Part shown: piece by piece, positions 19,472 to 29,365 of the stretch
Layout: each line of letters opens with the position of its first letter
Numbering within the stretch: position 1 is the stretch's first letter
Assembly (NCBI RefSeq): GCF_007049795.1
Contig: NZ_SCFY01000013.1
Location: 121,170-185,169, forward strand
Direction of reading: 5' to 3'
Length of the DNA: 64,000 bases
Origin: Ectopseudomonas mendocina
GTDB lineage: Bacteria; Pseudomonadota; Gammaproteobacteria; Pseudomonadales; Pseudomonadaceae
Translations under genes and position numbers: made by a program
The notes under the pieces: model-generated
What the model was told of the DNA's origin: nothing
What the model saw: the letters and a program-made list of their open reading frames with translations, nothing else
Database searches by the model: none

Positions 19472-20194
19472 TCATGCCGAGGCCAGTTCCTTGTCCATGC
19501 TGCTGATGCATTCGCTCATGGCTTGCTGGCAGCGTTCGATCAGCGCGGGCATGTCATCCAGACTCAGGCCGGCAGTGGGGATGGCCGGCAGCGAACGAAT
19601 CATGATGCGGCCGCTGTTCCAGCGGTTCAGACGCATGGATTGGCTGTAGTTGCTCACGCACACCGGGATGATCGGTACGCCGGCCGCGATTGCCATCTGA
19701 AATGCCCCCTTCTTGAATGGCAACAGACCGCGGCCGAGGTTGCGCGTACCTTCCGGGAATACCCAGATCGAGGTGTCGCGATTGCGCAGGGTTTCGGTGG
19801 TGGTGAGCATCGCGCGCTTGGCGGCGACGGCATTGCTACGATCGATCAGCACGTTGCCGGCCAGCCAGTAGAGCTGACCGAAGAACGGCACCCACTTGAG
19901 ACTCTTCTTGCCGATGCTCACGGTACGTTCCGGCACCACGCGGCCTAGCACATAGAGGTCGAAGTTAGACTGGTGGTTGGCGATGATCACGCAGGAGCGC
20001 TGGTGCTCCAGCAGCGGGCGTACGTCGGTCTTCAGCTTCAGGCGCAGCAGGCACAGGGCGGGCAGCGAATAAAGACGGGCGCAGAGGCGGCTGTTGTCCG
20101 GATTGAACGGGCGGCACAGGCCGAGTAGCAGGCCGAGCAGGCCGGCCAGGATGAAATGCACGCCCATCAACAGCATGCGCAAAACGAAGAGCAT
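19472..20194 (-). CDS. plsC: 1-acyl-sn-glycerol-3-phosphate acyltransferase
   Basis: 240-residue PlsC-family acyltransferase of the inner membrane, making phosphatidic acid from lysophosphatidic acid. The N-terminal hydrophobic segment (about 1-27) is followed by the catalytic NHQSNFD (NHX4D) motif and the FPEGTRN substrate motif. Pseudomonads usually have several PlsC paralogues, so the exact role is uncertain. Monocistronic. Confidence 0.88.
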   Translation of the reverse strand: MLFVLRMLLMGVHFILAGLLGLLLGLCRPFNPDNSRLCARLYSLPALCLLRLKLKTDVRPLLEHQRSCVIIANHQSNFDLYVLGRVVPERTVSIGKKSLKWVPFFGQLYWLAGNVLIDRSNAVAAKRAMLTTTETLRNRDTSIWVFPEGTRNLGRGLLPFKKGAFQMAIAAGVPIIPVCVSNYSQSMRLNRWNSGRIMIRSLPAIPTAGLSLDDMPALIERCQQAMSECISSMDKELASA

Positions 20195-20327
20195 TGGGGA
20201 GAACCGTCAGGGAAGGGGCGCGCAGTGTACGGGCGTTCACTCTGCCGGGCAATTGCTCGAAACCACCGCTTGGCGTGCGTAACGTCCTGAATTGTCGCAG
20301 AACTTGTCGGTTTCCATGCCCATGTAG

Positions 20328-20350
20328 AAAGGGCGCCTCACAGCGCCCTT
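20328..20350 (-). terminator. Terminator of alaC
   Basis: Hairpin AAGGGCGC / GCGCCCTT just past the alaC stop, followed on the minus strand by a short TTTCT run. Confidence 0.8.
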
Positions 20351-20356
20351 CAATGC

Positions 20357-21586
20357 TTACTCGGTCTCTGCCTTGGCCGGCTTGCCTGGCAGCAAACCGT
20401 CGGCGCGAAACATCGCCTTGATGCCACGCAGCGCCTGACGACTGCGGTCCTGGTTCTCGATCAGGGCGAAGCGTACATGGTCGTCGCCATAGTCGCCAAA
20501 ACCCAGGCCCGGCGAGACGCAGACCTTGGCCTCGGCCAGCAGCTTCTTGGCGAACTCCAGCGAGCCCAGGTGCGCGTAGGCGTCGGGGATCTTGGCCCAG
20601 ATGTACATCGAGGCCTTGGGCTTCTCCACCATCCAGCCGATCTCGTGCAGGCCCTTGACCAACAGGTTGCGGCGTTGCCGGTACTGTTCGGCGATATCGC
20701 GCACGCACTGTTGGTCACCTTCCAGCGCGGCGATGGCCGCGACCTGCAGTGGGGTGAAGGTGCCATAGTCGTGGTAGCTCTTGATCCGCGCCAGGGCGCT
20801 GACCAGCTCTGGGTTGCCGACCATGAAACCGATCCGCCAGCCGGCCATGTTGTAGCTCTTGGACAGGGTGAAGAATTCCACCGCGATGTCCTTGGCACCC
20901 GGCACCTGCATGATCGACGGCGCTTTCCAGCCGTCGTAGACGATGTCGGCGTAGGCTAGATCGTGCACCACCAGCACATCATACTGCTTGGCCAGAGTCA
21001 CCACGCGCTCGAAGAAATCCAGCTCCACGCACTGGGCGGTGGGGTTGGAGGGGAAGCCGAGGATCATCATCTTCGGCTTGGGAATCGACTCACGAATCGC
21101 CCGTTCCAGCTCGGTGAAGAAGTCCACGCCCGGCACCAGCGGTACGGAGCGCACCTGAGCGCCGGCGATCACCGCGCCGTAGATGTGGATCGGGTAGCTG
21201 GGGTTGGGCACCAGCACGGTATCGCCGTGGTCCAGGGTGGCCAGCATCAGGTGCGCCAGGCCTTCCTTGGAGCCGATGGTGACGATAGCTTCGCTTTCCG
21301 GATCGATCTCCACGTCGTAGCGGTCCTTGTACCAGCGCGAGATAGCACGGCGCAGGCGAGGAATACCGCGGGAGGTGGAGTATCCGTGGGTGTCTTCACG
21401 CTGGGCGACCTGCACGAGCTTCTCGACGATGTGCGGCGGAGTCGCACCGTCGGGGTTGCCCATGGAGAAGTCGATGATGTCTTCACCGCGACGGCGTGCG
21501 GCCATCTTCAGTTCGGCGGTGATGTTGAAGACGTAGGGGGGGAGACGATCGATGCGCGCAAAGCGGCGCTTGGCGTTGTCAGCCAT
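20357..21586 (-). CDS. alaC: Alanine transaminase AlaC-type aminotransferase
   Basis: 409-residue class I/II PLP aminotransferase. The PLP lysine is Lys243 in [12 protein letters not shown]; other marks are FSMGNPDG near the start, [11 protein letters not shown], and GFPSNPTAQ for the substrate side. It matches the AlaC subgroup, which converts pyruvate and glutamate to alanine and 2-oxoglutarate. Cytosolic, single gene with its own terminator. Confidence 0.88.
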   Translation of the reverse strand: MADNAKRRFARIDRLPPYVFNITAELKMAARRRGEDIIDFSMGNPDGATPPHIVEKLVQVAQREDTHGYSTSRGIPRLRRAISRWYKDRYDVEIDPESEAIVTIGSKEGLAHLMLATLDHGDTVLVPNPSYPIHIYGAVIAGAQVRSVPLVPGVDFFTELERAIRESIPKPKMMILGFPSNPTAQCVELDFFERVVTLAKQYDVLVVHDLAYADIVYDGWKAPSIMQVPGAKDIAVEFFTLSKSYNMAGWRIGFMVGNPELVSALARIKSYHDYGTFTPLQVAAIAALEGDQQCVRDIAEQYRQRRNLLVKGLHEIGWMVEKPKASMYIWAKIPDAYAHLGSLEFAKKLLAEAKVCVSPGLGFGDYGDDHVRFALIENQDRSRQALRGIKAMFRADGLLPGKPAKAETE

Positions 21587-21715
21587 GATTTCCTCGGATA
21601 CGTAAGCGCCCGGAACCGTCCGAGCGACGTTGGCCGCATGTGGCGGCCTGGCGAGAAGATAAGCGCGCCGCTGTCTCGCTGTCCAGTACAGTCAGCGAGC
21701 GGGGCAGCGCAACAG

Positions 21716-22294
21716 TCAGCCGCCGAGCATGTCGTGCATCGCAATGATCTGCTCGGCCACCTGGATCAGCTTCTGCTGGCGGCTCATGGCTTGGCGCCGC
21801 ATCAGGGTGTAGGCCTCTTCCTCGTTGCAGCTCTTCATCTTCATCAGCAGACCCTTGGCCAGCTCCACACGCTTGCGTTCGGCCAGCTGTGCGTCGCGCG
21901 CCTGCAACTGTGCGCGCAGCGCCTGATCGCTCTCGAAGCGGGCCATGGCGACGTCGAGGATCGGTTGCAGGCGCTGGGCGTGAATGCCCTCGACGATATA
22001 GGCGCTGACGCCGCTTTGGATCGCCTGGCGCATCACGCCGGGGTCGTGCTCGTCGGTGAACATCACGATCGGCCGTGGCTGATCGCGGCTGACCAGTACC
22101 ACCTGTTCCATCACGTCGCGGCCGGGGGATTCGGTGTCGATCAGGATGACGTCAGGGCGTACCGCCTCGACCCGCTCAGGCAGGTCGATGGTCAGGCCGG
22201 ATTCGTCGATCACCTCGAAACCCGCTTCGATCAGGGCGCATTTCAGGCGACCGACTTTCTTCGGGGTGTCGTTGATCAGAAGGATACGCAGCAT
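21716..22294 (-). CDS. nasT: ANTAR-domain antiterminator NasT
   Basis: 192 residues: an N-terminal receiver-like domain (MLRILLINDT, then ILIDTESPGRD) and a C-terminal ANTAR RNA-binding domain (about 130-188, AKGLLMKMKSCNEEEAY). NasT binds the leader of nitrate-assimilation mRNA and prevents termination when released by NasS. A TTG start six codons earlier is possible, but GGGAG is correctly spaced for the ATG at 22294. Directly downstream of nasS. Confidence 0.92.
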   Translation of the reverse strand: MLRILLINDTPKKVGRLKCALIEAGFEVIDESGLTIDLPERVEAVRPDVILIDTESPGRDVMEQVVLVSRDQPRPIVMFTDEHDPGVMRQAIQSGVSAYIVEGIHAQRLQPILDVAMARFESDQALRAQLQARDAQLAERKRVELAKGLLMKMKSCNEEEAYTLMRRQAMSRQQKLIQVAEQIIAMHDMLGG

Positions 22295-22312
22295 CGGATG
22301 CTCTCCCGGCAA

Positions 22313-23524
22313 TTACAGGGCGACAGCCGGGCTATCGGCCAGGGCATGGAGGCGGAAGCTGCACGCGTAGGCGGCTGGGTCGCTGCCGTCCCAGCACGTG
22401 CCGTCCTGCAGGATGGAGCTACGCATTTCCCCCGGCACCGGTATGCCCAGCGTCGATGCGGCCTCGCGGTACAGTGCAAGTTGTTGGACCTGGCGGGCCA
22501 CCCCCAGGTAGTCGGGATCGCTACGCAACAGGCCCCAGCGGCGGAACTGAGTCATGAACCACATGGCGTCGGACAGATAGGGATGGTTGACCAGCCCGCC
22601 GGCATGAAAGCGCAGCGGGTGCTCGTCCTGCCAGGCGTGGCCCAAACCGTCCTGATACTGGCCGAGAAAGCGCGGGGTGATCGCCGAAACCGGTGCGTTG
22701 ACGTATTCGCTACCGCTGAGCAGCAGGGCGGTGCTGCGTTTGTTTTCTTCGCTCTCATCGATGAAGCGTGCCGCGTCGAGCACCGCCATGATCAGGGCTC
22801 GGGCGGTGTTGGGGTTCTGCTCGGCGAAGGTGCGGGTACAGCCCAGTACTTTTTCCGGGTGATCCGGCCAGATCGCCTGAATGGTGGTAACGGTGCAGCC
22901 GAGCTGTTCATCGACGGCCTTGGCGGTCCAGGGTTCGCCAACGCAGAAACCGTCGATGCGCTTGGCCTCCAGGTGCTCGATCATCTGCGGCGGCGGCACC
23001 ACCACGCTGTCGACATCGCGAAGTGGATGAATGCCCTGGCTGGCCAGCCAGTAGTAAAGCCACATCGCGTGGGTGCCGGTGGGAAAGGTCTGGGCAAAGG
23101 TCAGGCGTGCTTCATGCTGGTGCACGTATTGGCGCAGTGCTTTGCCGCTGGTCACGCCAGCGGCTTGCAGGGTGTGCGACAGGTTGATGCTCTGGCCGTT
23201 CTGGTTCAGCCCCATGAGCACGGCCATATCCGTGGCCGCGGCACCGCCAAGGCCCAGCTGCACGCCATAGATCAGCCCATACAGGCTGTGGGCGGCGTCC
23301 AGCTCGCCGCTGAGCAGGCGGTCGCGCGAGCTGGCCCAGGAGGTCTGACGTTGCAGTCTGAGGCTCAGCCCGTACTTCTCGGCAAAGCCCTGAGTCGCGG
23401 CGACGATCACCGAAGCCGAATCGCTCAGCGCCATGAAGCCGATGTTCAGCATGCTCTTCTCCGGGGCGTCGCTACCCCAGGCCCAGGCCAGGGCATCGTC
23501 GCGCGGGGTGTCGTGTTCGCTCAT
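22313..23524 (-). CDS. nasS: Nitrate-sensing repressor NasS
   Basis: 403-residue protein related to periplasmic nitrate-binding NrtA/NasF proteins but with no signal peptide, as expected for the cytosolic sensor NasS that holds NasT until nitrate binds. Family signatures include LNIGFMALSDSASV, PTGTHAMWLYYWL and GEPWTAKAVDE. AAGGAAG precedes the ATG. The nitrate/nitrite reductase genes it should control are not in the window. Confidence 0.92.
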   Translation of the reverse strand: MSEHDTPRDDALAWAWGSDAPEKSMLNIGFMALSDSASVIVAATQGFAEKYGLSLRLQRQTSWASSRDRLLSGELDAAHSLYGLIYGVQLGLGGAAATDMAVLMGLNQNGQSINLSHTLQAAGVTSGKALRQYVHQHEARLTFAQTFPTGTHAMWLYYWLASQGIHPLRDVDSVVVPPPQMIEHLEAKRIDGFCVGEPWTAKAVDEQLGCTVTTIQAIWPDHPEKVLGCTRTFAEQNPNTARALIMAVLDAARFIDESEENKRSTALLLSGSEYVNAPVSAITPRFLGQYQDGLGHAWQDEHPLRFHAGGLVNHPYLSDAMWFMTQFRRWGLLRSDPDYLGVARQVQQLALYREAASTLGIPVPGEMRSSILQDGTCWDGSDPAAYACSFRLHALADSPAVAL

Positions 23525-23771
23525 GCTGCTTCCTTACCTTCACGCAAAAAGACGTTGATTCATGGGCGGCTGCCCATAAAAAAGCGTCGTACCAGATCCA
23601 GCGCGAGAGCTCCGGGATTCGATACGACGCCGTTGTCGATCAAGCCATTCCGCCAGTGGAACGGCTGTATACGAAGTGACGAAGCAAGGCATATGCCAGA
23701 AGACACGCGTCCCAAGTGGGCGTCGCCGTTTGTGATGAGTGCGCTGACGAGTCGACAGAGTGGCGGGCCAT

Positions 23772-23797
23772 AAAAAAGCCCCGCACTAGGCGGGGCT
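23772..23797 (-). terminator. Terminator of acnB
   Basis: 8-bp stem AGCCCCGC / GCGGGGCT followed on the minus strand by a run of six T. It lies 19 bases past the acnB stop. Confidence 0.93.
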
Positions 23798-23815
23798 CCT
23801 TTCACTACGCTTTGA

Positions 23816-26416
23816 TCAGGCCTGAACGACCGGGATCTTGGCGTTGGCTGCCGCTTCACGGAAGTCGGCGATCTGGTCGAAGCTCAGGTAGCGGTAGATG
23901 TCGCCAGCCATGCTGTCGATATCCTTCGCGTAAGCCATGTACTCCTCGACGGTCGGCAGCTTGCCGAGAATCGAAGCGACCGCTGCCAGTTCGGCAGAGG
24001 CCAGGTACACGTTGGCGCCATCGCCCAGGCGATTCGGGAAGTTACGGGTGGAGGTGGAGACCACGGTGGAGTTGGCAGCCACACGTGCCTGGTTACCCAT
24101 GCACAGCGAGCAGCCCGGCATCTCCATACGCGCACCGGCCTTGCCGTAGATACCGTAGTAGCCTTCTTCGGTCAGCTGGTGAGCATCCATCTTGGTCGGC
24201 GGCGACAGCCACAGACGGGTCGGGATACCACCCTTGACCTTGTCCAGCAGCTTGCCGGCAGCGCGGAAGTGGCCGATGTTGGTCATGCACGAACCGATGA
24301 ACACTTCGTCGATCTTGTCGCCGGCCACGGTGGACAGCAGACGGGCATCGTCCGGGTCGTTCGGGGCGCACAGTACCGGCTCGTTGAGCTGGCTCAGGTC
24401 GATCTCGATGACTTCGGTGTACTCGGCGTCCTTGTCGGCTTCCATCAGGACCGGGTTGGCCAGCCAGGCTTCCATAGCCTGGGCACGACGCTCCAGGGTG
24501 CGGGCATCACCGTAGCCTTCGCTGATCATCCAGCGCAGCAGGGTGATGTTGGACTTCAGGTACTCGGCGATGGCCGACTCCGGCAGCTTGATGGTGCAGC
24601 CGGCAGCCGAACGCTCGGCGGAGGCGTCGGACAGCTCGAACGCCTGCTCGACGGTCAGGTTGTCCAGACCTTCGATCTCGAGGATGCGGCCGGAGAAGAT
24701 GTTCTTCTTGCCTTTCTTCTCGACGGTCAGCAGGCCTTTCTGGATGGCGTAGTAGGGGATGGCATGGACCAGGTCACGCAGGGTGATACCCGGTTGCATC
24801 TTGCCTTTGAAGCGCACCAGAACCGATTCTGGCATGTCCAGCGGCATTACGCCGGTGGCGGCGGCGAAGGCCACCAGGCCGGAGCCGGCCGGGAAGGAAA
24901 TACCGATCGGGAAGCGGGTGTGCGAGTCGCCACCGGTGCCGACGGTGTCAGGCAGCAGCATGCGGTTCAGCCAGCTGTGGATGATGCCGTCGCCCGGACG
25001 CAGGGACACGCCGCCGCGGGTGCGGATGAAATCCGGCAGGGTGTGGTGGGTGGTGACGTCGATCGGCTTCGGATAGGCCGCGGTGTGGCAGAAGGACTGC
25101 ATCACCAGGTCAGCCGAGAAGCCCAGGCACGCCAGGTCTTTCAGCTCGTCGCGGGTCATCGGGCCGGTGGTATCCTGGGAGCCGACGGTGGTCATCTTCG
25201 GTTCGCAGTAGGTGCCCGGACGTACGCCTTCGACGCCGCAGGCCTTGCCGACCATCTTCTGCGCCAGGGTGAAACCCTTGGTGCTGGCAGCAGGCTGGTC
25301 CGGCTTCTTGAACAGGTCGGAAGCGCCCAGGCCCAGTTCGGCGCGCGCCTTCTCGGTCAGGCCGCGGCCGACGATCAGCGGGATACGGCCGCCAGCGCGG
25401 ACTTCGTCGAGCAGCACCGGGGTCTTCAGTTCGAAGGTGGTGATGACATCGTCGGTGCCGTGCTTGCAGACTTTGCCGGCGTATGGGTAGACATCGATCA
25501 CGTCGCCCATGTTGATGTTCGACACGTCGAACTCGATCGGCAGGGCGCCGGCATCTTCCATGGTGTTGTAGAAGATCGGGGCGATCTTGGTGCCGAAGCA
25601 GAAGCCGCCAGCGCGCTTGTTCGGAACGTACGGAATGTCGTCACCGAAGAACCACAGCACCGAGTTGGTGGCGGACTTACGGGAAGAACCGGTACCGACC
25701 ACGTCACCGACGTAGGCAACCGGGAAGCCCTTGGCCTTGATCTCTTCGATCTGCTTCAGCGGGCCGATGGCGCCTTGCTGCTCCGGCACGATGCCGTCGC
25801 GGGCCATTTTCAGCATGGCCAGGGCGTGCAGCGGGATGTCAGGGCGCGACCAGGCGTCCGGGGCAGGGGACAGGTCGTCGGTGTTGGTTTCGCCAGGCAC
25901 CTTGAACACAGCCAGGCTGTATTTCTCGGCGATGGCTGGCTTGGCGGTGAACCACTCGCCGTCGGCCCAGGACTGCAGCACGGCCTTGGCGTTGGCATTG
26001 CCAGCCTTGGCTTTCTCGGCGACGTCGTGGAAGGCGTCGAACATCAGCAGGGTGTGCTTGAGTTGCTCGGCGGCAACGGCGCCCAGGGCGGCGTCGTCCA
26101 GCAGTTCGACCAGGGTGGCGATGTTGTAGCCGCCTTGCATGGTGCCCAGCAGCTCAACGGCGCGTTGCTTGCTGATCAGCGGGGAAGTGGCTTCGCCCTT
26201 GGCAACGGCAGAGAGGAAACCGGCCTTGACGTAGGCGGCTTCATCGACGCCTGGCGGTACGCGGTTGGTGATCAGGTCTACGAGGAATTCTTCTTCGCCA
26301 GCCGGCGGGTTTTTCAGCAGCTCGACCAGGCCTGCGGTTTGTTCGGCGTTCAGCGGCTGGGGCACGATACCCTGAGCGGCACGCTCTGCTACGTGTTTGC
26401 GATAGGCTTCAAGCAC
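23816..26416 (-). CDS. acnB: Aconitate hydratase B
   Basis: 866-residue AcnB, the bifunctional aconitase/2-methylisocitrate dehydratase of the TCA and methylcitrate cycles. Fe-S cluster cysteines are in GSCMTNIGH and [10 protein letters not shown]; the HEAT-like N-terminal domain starts [11 protein letters not shown]. The start is taken as GTG at 26416, which gives the normal AcnB N-terminus and sits 9 bases after GAGGG; the ATG 15 bases earlier would overlap that ribosome site. Single-gene unit with a strong terminator. Confidence 0.96.
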   Translation of the reverse strand: MLEAYRKHVAERAAQGIVPQPLNAEQTAGLVELLKNPPAGEEEFLVDLITNRVPPGVDEAAYVKAGFLSAVAKGEATSPLISKQRAVELLGTMQGGYNIATLVELLDDAALGAVAAEQLKHTLLMFDAFHDVAEKAKAGNANAKAVLQSWADGEWFTAKPAIAEKYSLAVFKVPGETNTDDLSPAPDAWSRPDIPLHALAMLKMARDGIVPEQQGAIGPLKQIEEIKAKGFPVAYVGDVVGTGSSRKSATNSVLWFFGDDIPYVPNKRAGGFCFGTKIAPIFYNTMEDAGALPIEFDVSNINMGDVIDVYPYAGKVCKHGTDDVITTFELKTPVLLDEVRAGGRIPLIVGRGLTEKARAELGLGASDLFKKPDQPAASTKGFTLAQKMVGKACGVEGVRPGTYCEPKMTTVGSQDTTGPMTRDELKDLACLGFSADLVMQSFCHTAAYPKPIDVTTHHTLPDFIRTRGGVSLRPGDGIIHSWLNRMLLPDTVGTGGDSHTRFPIGISFPAGSGLVAFAAATGVMPLDMPESVLVRFKGKMQPGITLRDLVHAIPYYAIQKGLLTVEKKGKKNIFSGRILEIEGLDNLTVEQAFELSDASAERSAAGCTIKLPESAIAEYLKSNITLLRWMISEGYGDARTLERRAQAMEAWLANPVLMEADKDAEYTEVIEIDLSQLNEPVLCAPNDPDDARLLSTVAGDKIDEVFIGSCMTNIGHFRAAGKLLDKVKGGIPTRLWLSPPTKMDAHQLTEEGYYGIYGKAGARMEMPGCSLCMGNQARVAANSTVVSTSTRNFPNRLGDGANVYLASAELAAVASILGKLPTVEEYMAYAKDIDSMAGDIYRYLSFDQIADFREAAANAKIPVVQA

Positions 26417-26820
26417 AGTTATTACCCTCATCAGTGGTCCCAAAGGGTTGTCCGGGACGCGATCCAGATACTCATGAACCAGGCGCTTTCCGACTTTATG
26501 AGCCGATCAGCCGAGGTTTCACGAGTCTCTTGTAGAAGCTGCTTTCAAAGTTTTACGCCGGCAGGACGGTTTCTGATGAGGGCTGACGCAGACGCTCGGG
26601 GGGACTCCAAGTGGCTGCGCCGCCATCGTACCTGCAGGATCGACTGTGCTCGTGACGCTTTGAAAACAGCTTCCAACGGACATTGGCGCCATAAAAGGCG
26701 GGCCGATTCTAATGGAAAGCGCGAATAAAGTTAAGTCGATGTCCCCGTATCGGCAGGGGTGATCTGGATTAGACAAAGGGCTAAGATGCCAGGCCGTTTT
26801 GCTGTTTATGTTGTTTCGCC
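26417..26820. other. Intergenic region between acnB and the DUF1289 gene
   Basis: 404 bases between divergent genes, no gene seen. On the minus strand TAGAAT (26706-26711) is a reasonable -10 for acnB, which would give a long leader of about 290 bases. The -35 is weak. No iron- or oxygen-regulator site was recognised. Confidence 0.45.
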
Positions 26821-27297
26821 ATGTCCAATCAGCGCATCAAGACGCCCTGCGTGGGGCTGTGTTCGACCGTCTACGGTGATGTCGTGTGCCGCGGTTGCAA
26901 GCGCTTTCACCACGAGGTGATCAACTGGAACAGCTACAACGATGACGAGAAACGTGCCGTCTGGACGCGCCTGGAGGTGCTGCTGGTGCAGGTGATGGCG
27001 GGCAAGGTCGAGGTATTCGATGAGCAGCGTCTACGTAGTCAGCTGGAGCAGCGGCAGATTCGTTTTGTGCCGCAACAGTCGCCTTACTGCTGGGCCTATC
27101 AGCTGATCGCGCGTGGCGCGCGGATGATCAATCAGCTGGAGGCGTACGGCATGGTCGTACTGCCTGAGTTCCGCAATTGGGCGCTGCCCGAATTGCGTGA
27201 CGCCATCGATCGCGAATTCTTCCTGCTCTCTGAAGCGCACTACGAGCGCTACATCGCGCCGAAATTCCTCCGCGAAGGACTGGAAGTCCGCGTGTAA
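26821..27297 (+). CDS. DUF1289 domain protein
   Basis: 158 residues. The N-terminal DUF1289 motif carries four cysteines (CVGLC, then CRGCKRF) that probably bind a metal or Fe-S cluster; the rest is helical and includes a region with RARMINQ-like character. Function of the family is not established. Next to acnB in the same order as in P. aeruginosa. Ends in a palindrome that may serve as terminator. Confidence 0.82.
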   Translation: MSNQRIKTPCVGLCSTVYGDVVCRGCKRFHHEVINWNSYNDDEKRAVWTRLEVLLVQVMAGKVEVFDEQRLRSQLEQRQIRFVPQQSPYCWAYQLIARGARMINQLEAYGMVVLPEFRNWALPELRDAIDREFFLLSEAHYERYIAPKFLREGLEVRV

Positions 27298-27320
27298 GCG
27301 GTGCGCTGTGCGCACCGCTT
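27296..27320. repeat. Palindrome at the end of the DUF1289 gene
   Basis: Perfect 11-base arms AAGCGGTGCGC / GCGCACCGCTT with a 3-base loop, starting inside the stop codon. A related GTGCGCACAGCGC segment follows near 27354. It may be a dispersed repeat acting as a transcription end between convergent genes. Confidence 0.65.
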
Positions 27321-27377
27321 CCGGGATTGGCTTCAGTGCCCTGGCAAGCCGCAGGTGCGCACAGCGCATCCTGCGTC

Positions 27378-28241
27378 CTAGTGTTGCGCCACCAGCTCTT
27401 CGAGGTGAGCGATGATTTCGTCCGGCTTGAGCACCAGCACGTCAGTTTCCAGTGTGTCGAGTATGACTTCGGCGGTGTTGCCGATCAGTGCGCCGGAAAG
27501 GCCGGTGCGCGCCACGGTGCCGATCACCGTGACAGCTGCATCGAGCTGGTGGGCAACTTGCGGAATTACCACGTCGGCTGGGCCTTCAAGCACATGCAGG
27601 CGCTCGTCGCTGATGTCGTATTCGGCCTGGAAACTGCGGCATTGCTCGCGATAGCGGGCCTCGATGGTTTCCTTGAGCTGGAAGGTCGGATCGGCAGCCG
27701 ACAGCATCGGGGTCGGATGCGCGGTGGTCACGTGCAGCGTGCCCTTAGCCAGGCCAGCGATATCGTAACCATGGCTGATGATGCCGGCATGCAGGGTACG
27801 GTGCTCGCCATCGGCGTTACCGACGTCCACGGCAGCGAGGATGTTGCCGCCGGTCCAGGGGCGCTCGGTCTTGACCATCAGCACCGGGCCTGGGCAATAG
27901 CGCAGCAACTTCCAGTCTTCCGGGGTGAGCAGGGCCTTTTTCAGCGGGTTGTCCGGCAGGTGCTGCTTGATCGCCAGGCCGCAGCCCTCGGCCTGCTGCA
28001 CGGCGATGATGGTCTGGTGCTGGTTGTCATGCCAGGACTGCTGGGTGGAGACGCTGAAACCCTCCCCGGCGAGACTGCTGCTGAGATCGTTGAGCCACGC
28101 GCTGTGGTCGCCTTTCTTCTCGCAGACCAGCAGGTGCAGGTGTGATTGGGTTACCCCGGCTATCAGTTTTGCCCGTTTCAGTGCGAGGGCTTCTGGGTGT
28201 TGGGGATCCATCACCACCAGAATGCTGCGGATCGCTTGCAT
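27378..28241 (-). CDS. Tandem-domain universal stress protein, Anr-regulated
   Basis: 287-residue cytosolic protein with two UspA domains. The C-terminal one has a glycine-rich nucleotide-loop-like end (GTVARTGLSGALIGNTAEVI). Of two close ATGs, the second (28241) has AGGGAG at proper spacing. Related Usp proteins in P. aeruginosa help survival without oxygen and are induced by Anr. An Anr box and matching -10 lie directly upstream, so low-oxygen induction is predicted. Confidence 0.88.
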   Translation of the reverse strand: MQAIRSILVVMDPQHPEALALKRAKLIAGVTQSHLHLLVCEKKGDHSAWLNDLSSSLAGEGFSVSTQQSWHDNQHQTIIAVQQAEGCGLAIKQHLPDNPLKKALLTPEDWKLLRYCPGPVLMVKTERPWTGGNILAAVDVGNADGEHRTLHAGIISHGYDIAGLAKGTLHVTTAHPTPMLSAADPTFQLKETIEARYREQCRSFQAEYDISDERLHVLEGPADVVIPQVAHQLDAAVTVIGTVARTGLSGALIGNTAEVILDTLETDVLVLKPDEIIAHLEELVAQH

Positions 28242-28275
28242 GGTCATCTCCCTGAGCGTGAATGGCAGTTATCCA

Positions 28276-28318
28276 ACTATAGGCGGGTCGTTATCAGCGG
28301 CATGTTGACCTGTATCAA
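28276..28318 (-). promoter_or_regulatory. Anr-dependent promoter of the universal stress gene
   Basis: TTGACCTGTATCAA (28305-28318) matches the Anr/FNR consensus with one mismatch. On the minus strand a -10 TATAGT (28276-28281, 5 of 6) is centred 33 bp away, as expected for a class II site. The start would be near 28270, leaving a leader of about 29 bases. Confidence 0.78.
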
Positions 28319-28348
28319 CAGCATGCTGGTCGTCCGGCCTGCCACTCG

Positions 28349-28354
28349 TATAAT
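28349..28354 (+). promoter_or_regulatory. -10 element of miaE
   Basis: Perfect TATAAT 45 bases before the miaE ATG. The -35 region is poor, so an activator may help. The Anr box of the divergent gene is centred about 50 bp upstream of the predicted start. Confidence 0.5.
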
Positions 28355-28398
28355 GGCCCGCCATTTCCAACCTCGCCAGCACCGAGAGCGCTTCAAAT

Positions 28399-29076
28399 AT
28401 GATGTCAAATACCCAGCATGTTCCGAGTAATGGTGAGGAACCTGTCACGATCCTGCAGGAAATTCTCGAGTTTCTCGGTGGTGTCGCCACCCCCGACGCC
28501 TGGCTGGACGAGGCCTTGCGCCAGCAGGAGATCCTTCTGCTCGATCACCGCAACCTGGAATACAAAGCGGCACAGACGGCACTGAGCCTGATGGGGCGCT
28601 ACCTGACCAAGACCGAATTGACCGCGAGAATGTCGCGTTTGGCCCGTGAGGAACTGGTGCACTTCGAGCAGGTGAGCAAGATCATCCGCGGGCGCGGTAT
28701 CGAGGTCCGCCATGTATCCGCCTCGCGCTACGCCGCCGGCCTGCGTGCGCTGTTGCGTGGTGGCGAAGTGGAGCGGCTGGTGGATGTGCTGGTGGTCGGT
28801 GCGTTCATCGAGGCGCGCTCCTGCGAGCGCTTTGCCGCGCTGGTGCCGCGACTGGATGCCGAGCTGGCCAAGTTCTACGCCGGATTGCTGGAGAGCGAAG
28901 GGCGCCACTATCGAGGTTATCTCAAGCTCGCCTATCTCTATGGCGATGCGGCCGACGTGGACGCGCGTATCGAGGTGGTGCGGGCGGTGGAGCGGGAACT
29001 GATTGCCTCGCCGGATGAGCAGTTCCGTTTCCATAGTGGCGTGCCCTTAGAAAGCAGCCGCGAAGCGGCCATCTGA
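28399..29076 (+). CDS. miaE: tRNA-(ms2io6A) hydroxylase MiaE
   Basis: 225-residue non-heme diiron monooxygenase that hydroxylates ms2i6A at position 37 of tRNAs, using O2. Ferritin-like helices carry ligands in LLDHRNLEYKAAQT and REELVHFEQV, and ESEGRHYRGYLK in the third helix pair. Starts ATGATG, so the first codon is uncertain by one; no strong ribosome site. Followed by a cluster of palindromic repeats. Confidence 0.92.
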   Translation: MMSNTQHVPSNGEEPVTILQEILEFLGGVATPDAWLDEALRQQEILLLDHRNLEYKAAQTALSLMGRYLTKTELTARMSRLAREELVHFEQVSKIIRGRGIEVRHVSASRYAAGLRALLRGGEVERLVDVLVVGAFIEARSCERFAALVPRLDAELAKFYAGLLESEGRHYRGYLKLAYLYGDAADVDARIEVVRAVERELIASPDEQFRFHSGVPLESSREAAI

Positions 29077-29079
29077 TGA

Positions 29080-29284
29080 CCCTCTCCCATTTATGGGAGA
29101 GGGTGCCCGAAGGGCGGGAGAGGGTGTTTCAGCCAATGCCGTTTGCGGGGAGACGACTGCAGGGATGCCGGAGGTAGGGCGACGCAGGACGCCAAAGCCG
29201 AGGGTGCCCGAAGGGCGGGAGAGGGTGCTTCAGCCTACGCCGCCGCCTTCTCCCCCAGCCCCTCTCCCGCAAGCGGGAGAGGGG
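29080..29284. repeat. Cluster of CCCTCTCCC palindromes and a direct repeat
   Basis: Two perfect palindromes (29080-29103, arms CCCTCTCCCAT; 29259-29284, arms CCCCTCTCCCGC) flank a 34-base direct repeat seen at 29101-29134 and 29202-29235 with one difference. No gene is seen from 29077 to 29365. Typical multicopy intergenic repeat material. Confidence 0.8.
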
Positions 29285-29303
29285 AGCAAAGCCCTACAGT
29301 GTC

Positions 29304-29363
29304 GTAGCCCGGATGAAATCCGGGGATTTATCGAAAGATCGCCCCGGATTTCATCCGGGCTAC
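29304..29363. repeat. Perfect 22-bp inverted repeat (GTAGCCCGGATGAAATCC family)
   Basis: Arms 29304-29325 and 29342-29363 are exact inverted copies around a 16-base loop. The sequence type recurs in many pseudomonad genomes and could end lpxH transcription, since it starts 3 bases past the lpxH stop. Confidence 0.8.
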
Positions 29364-29365
29364 GG

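Noticed and set aside
23561..23582. Hairpin ATGGGC-GGCT-GCCCAT followed by AAAAAA
   Set aside because: The A-run is on the wrong side for a plus-strand terminator, and on the minus strand it would lie just upstream, not downstream, of any gene end except the acnB direction, which already has a better terminator.
20963..23773. Open frame of about 940 codons on the plus strand
   Set aside because: Antisense to alaC, nasT and nasS; His/Gln/Val-rich shadow sequence.
24179..26728. Open frame of about 850 codons on the plus strand
   Set aside because: Antisense to acnB.
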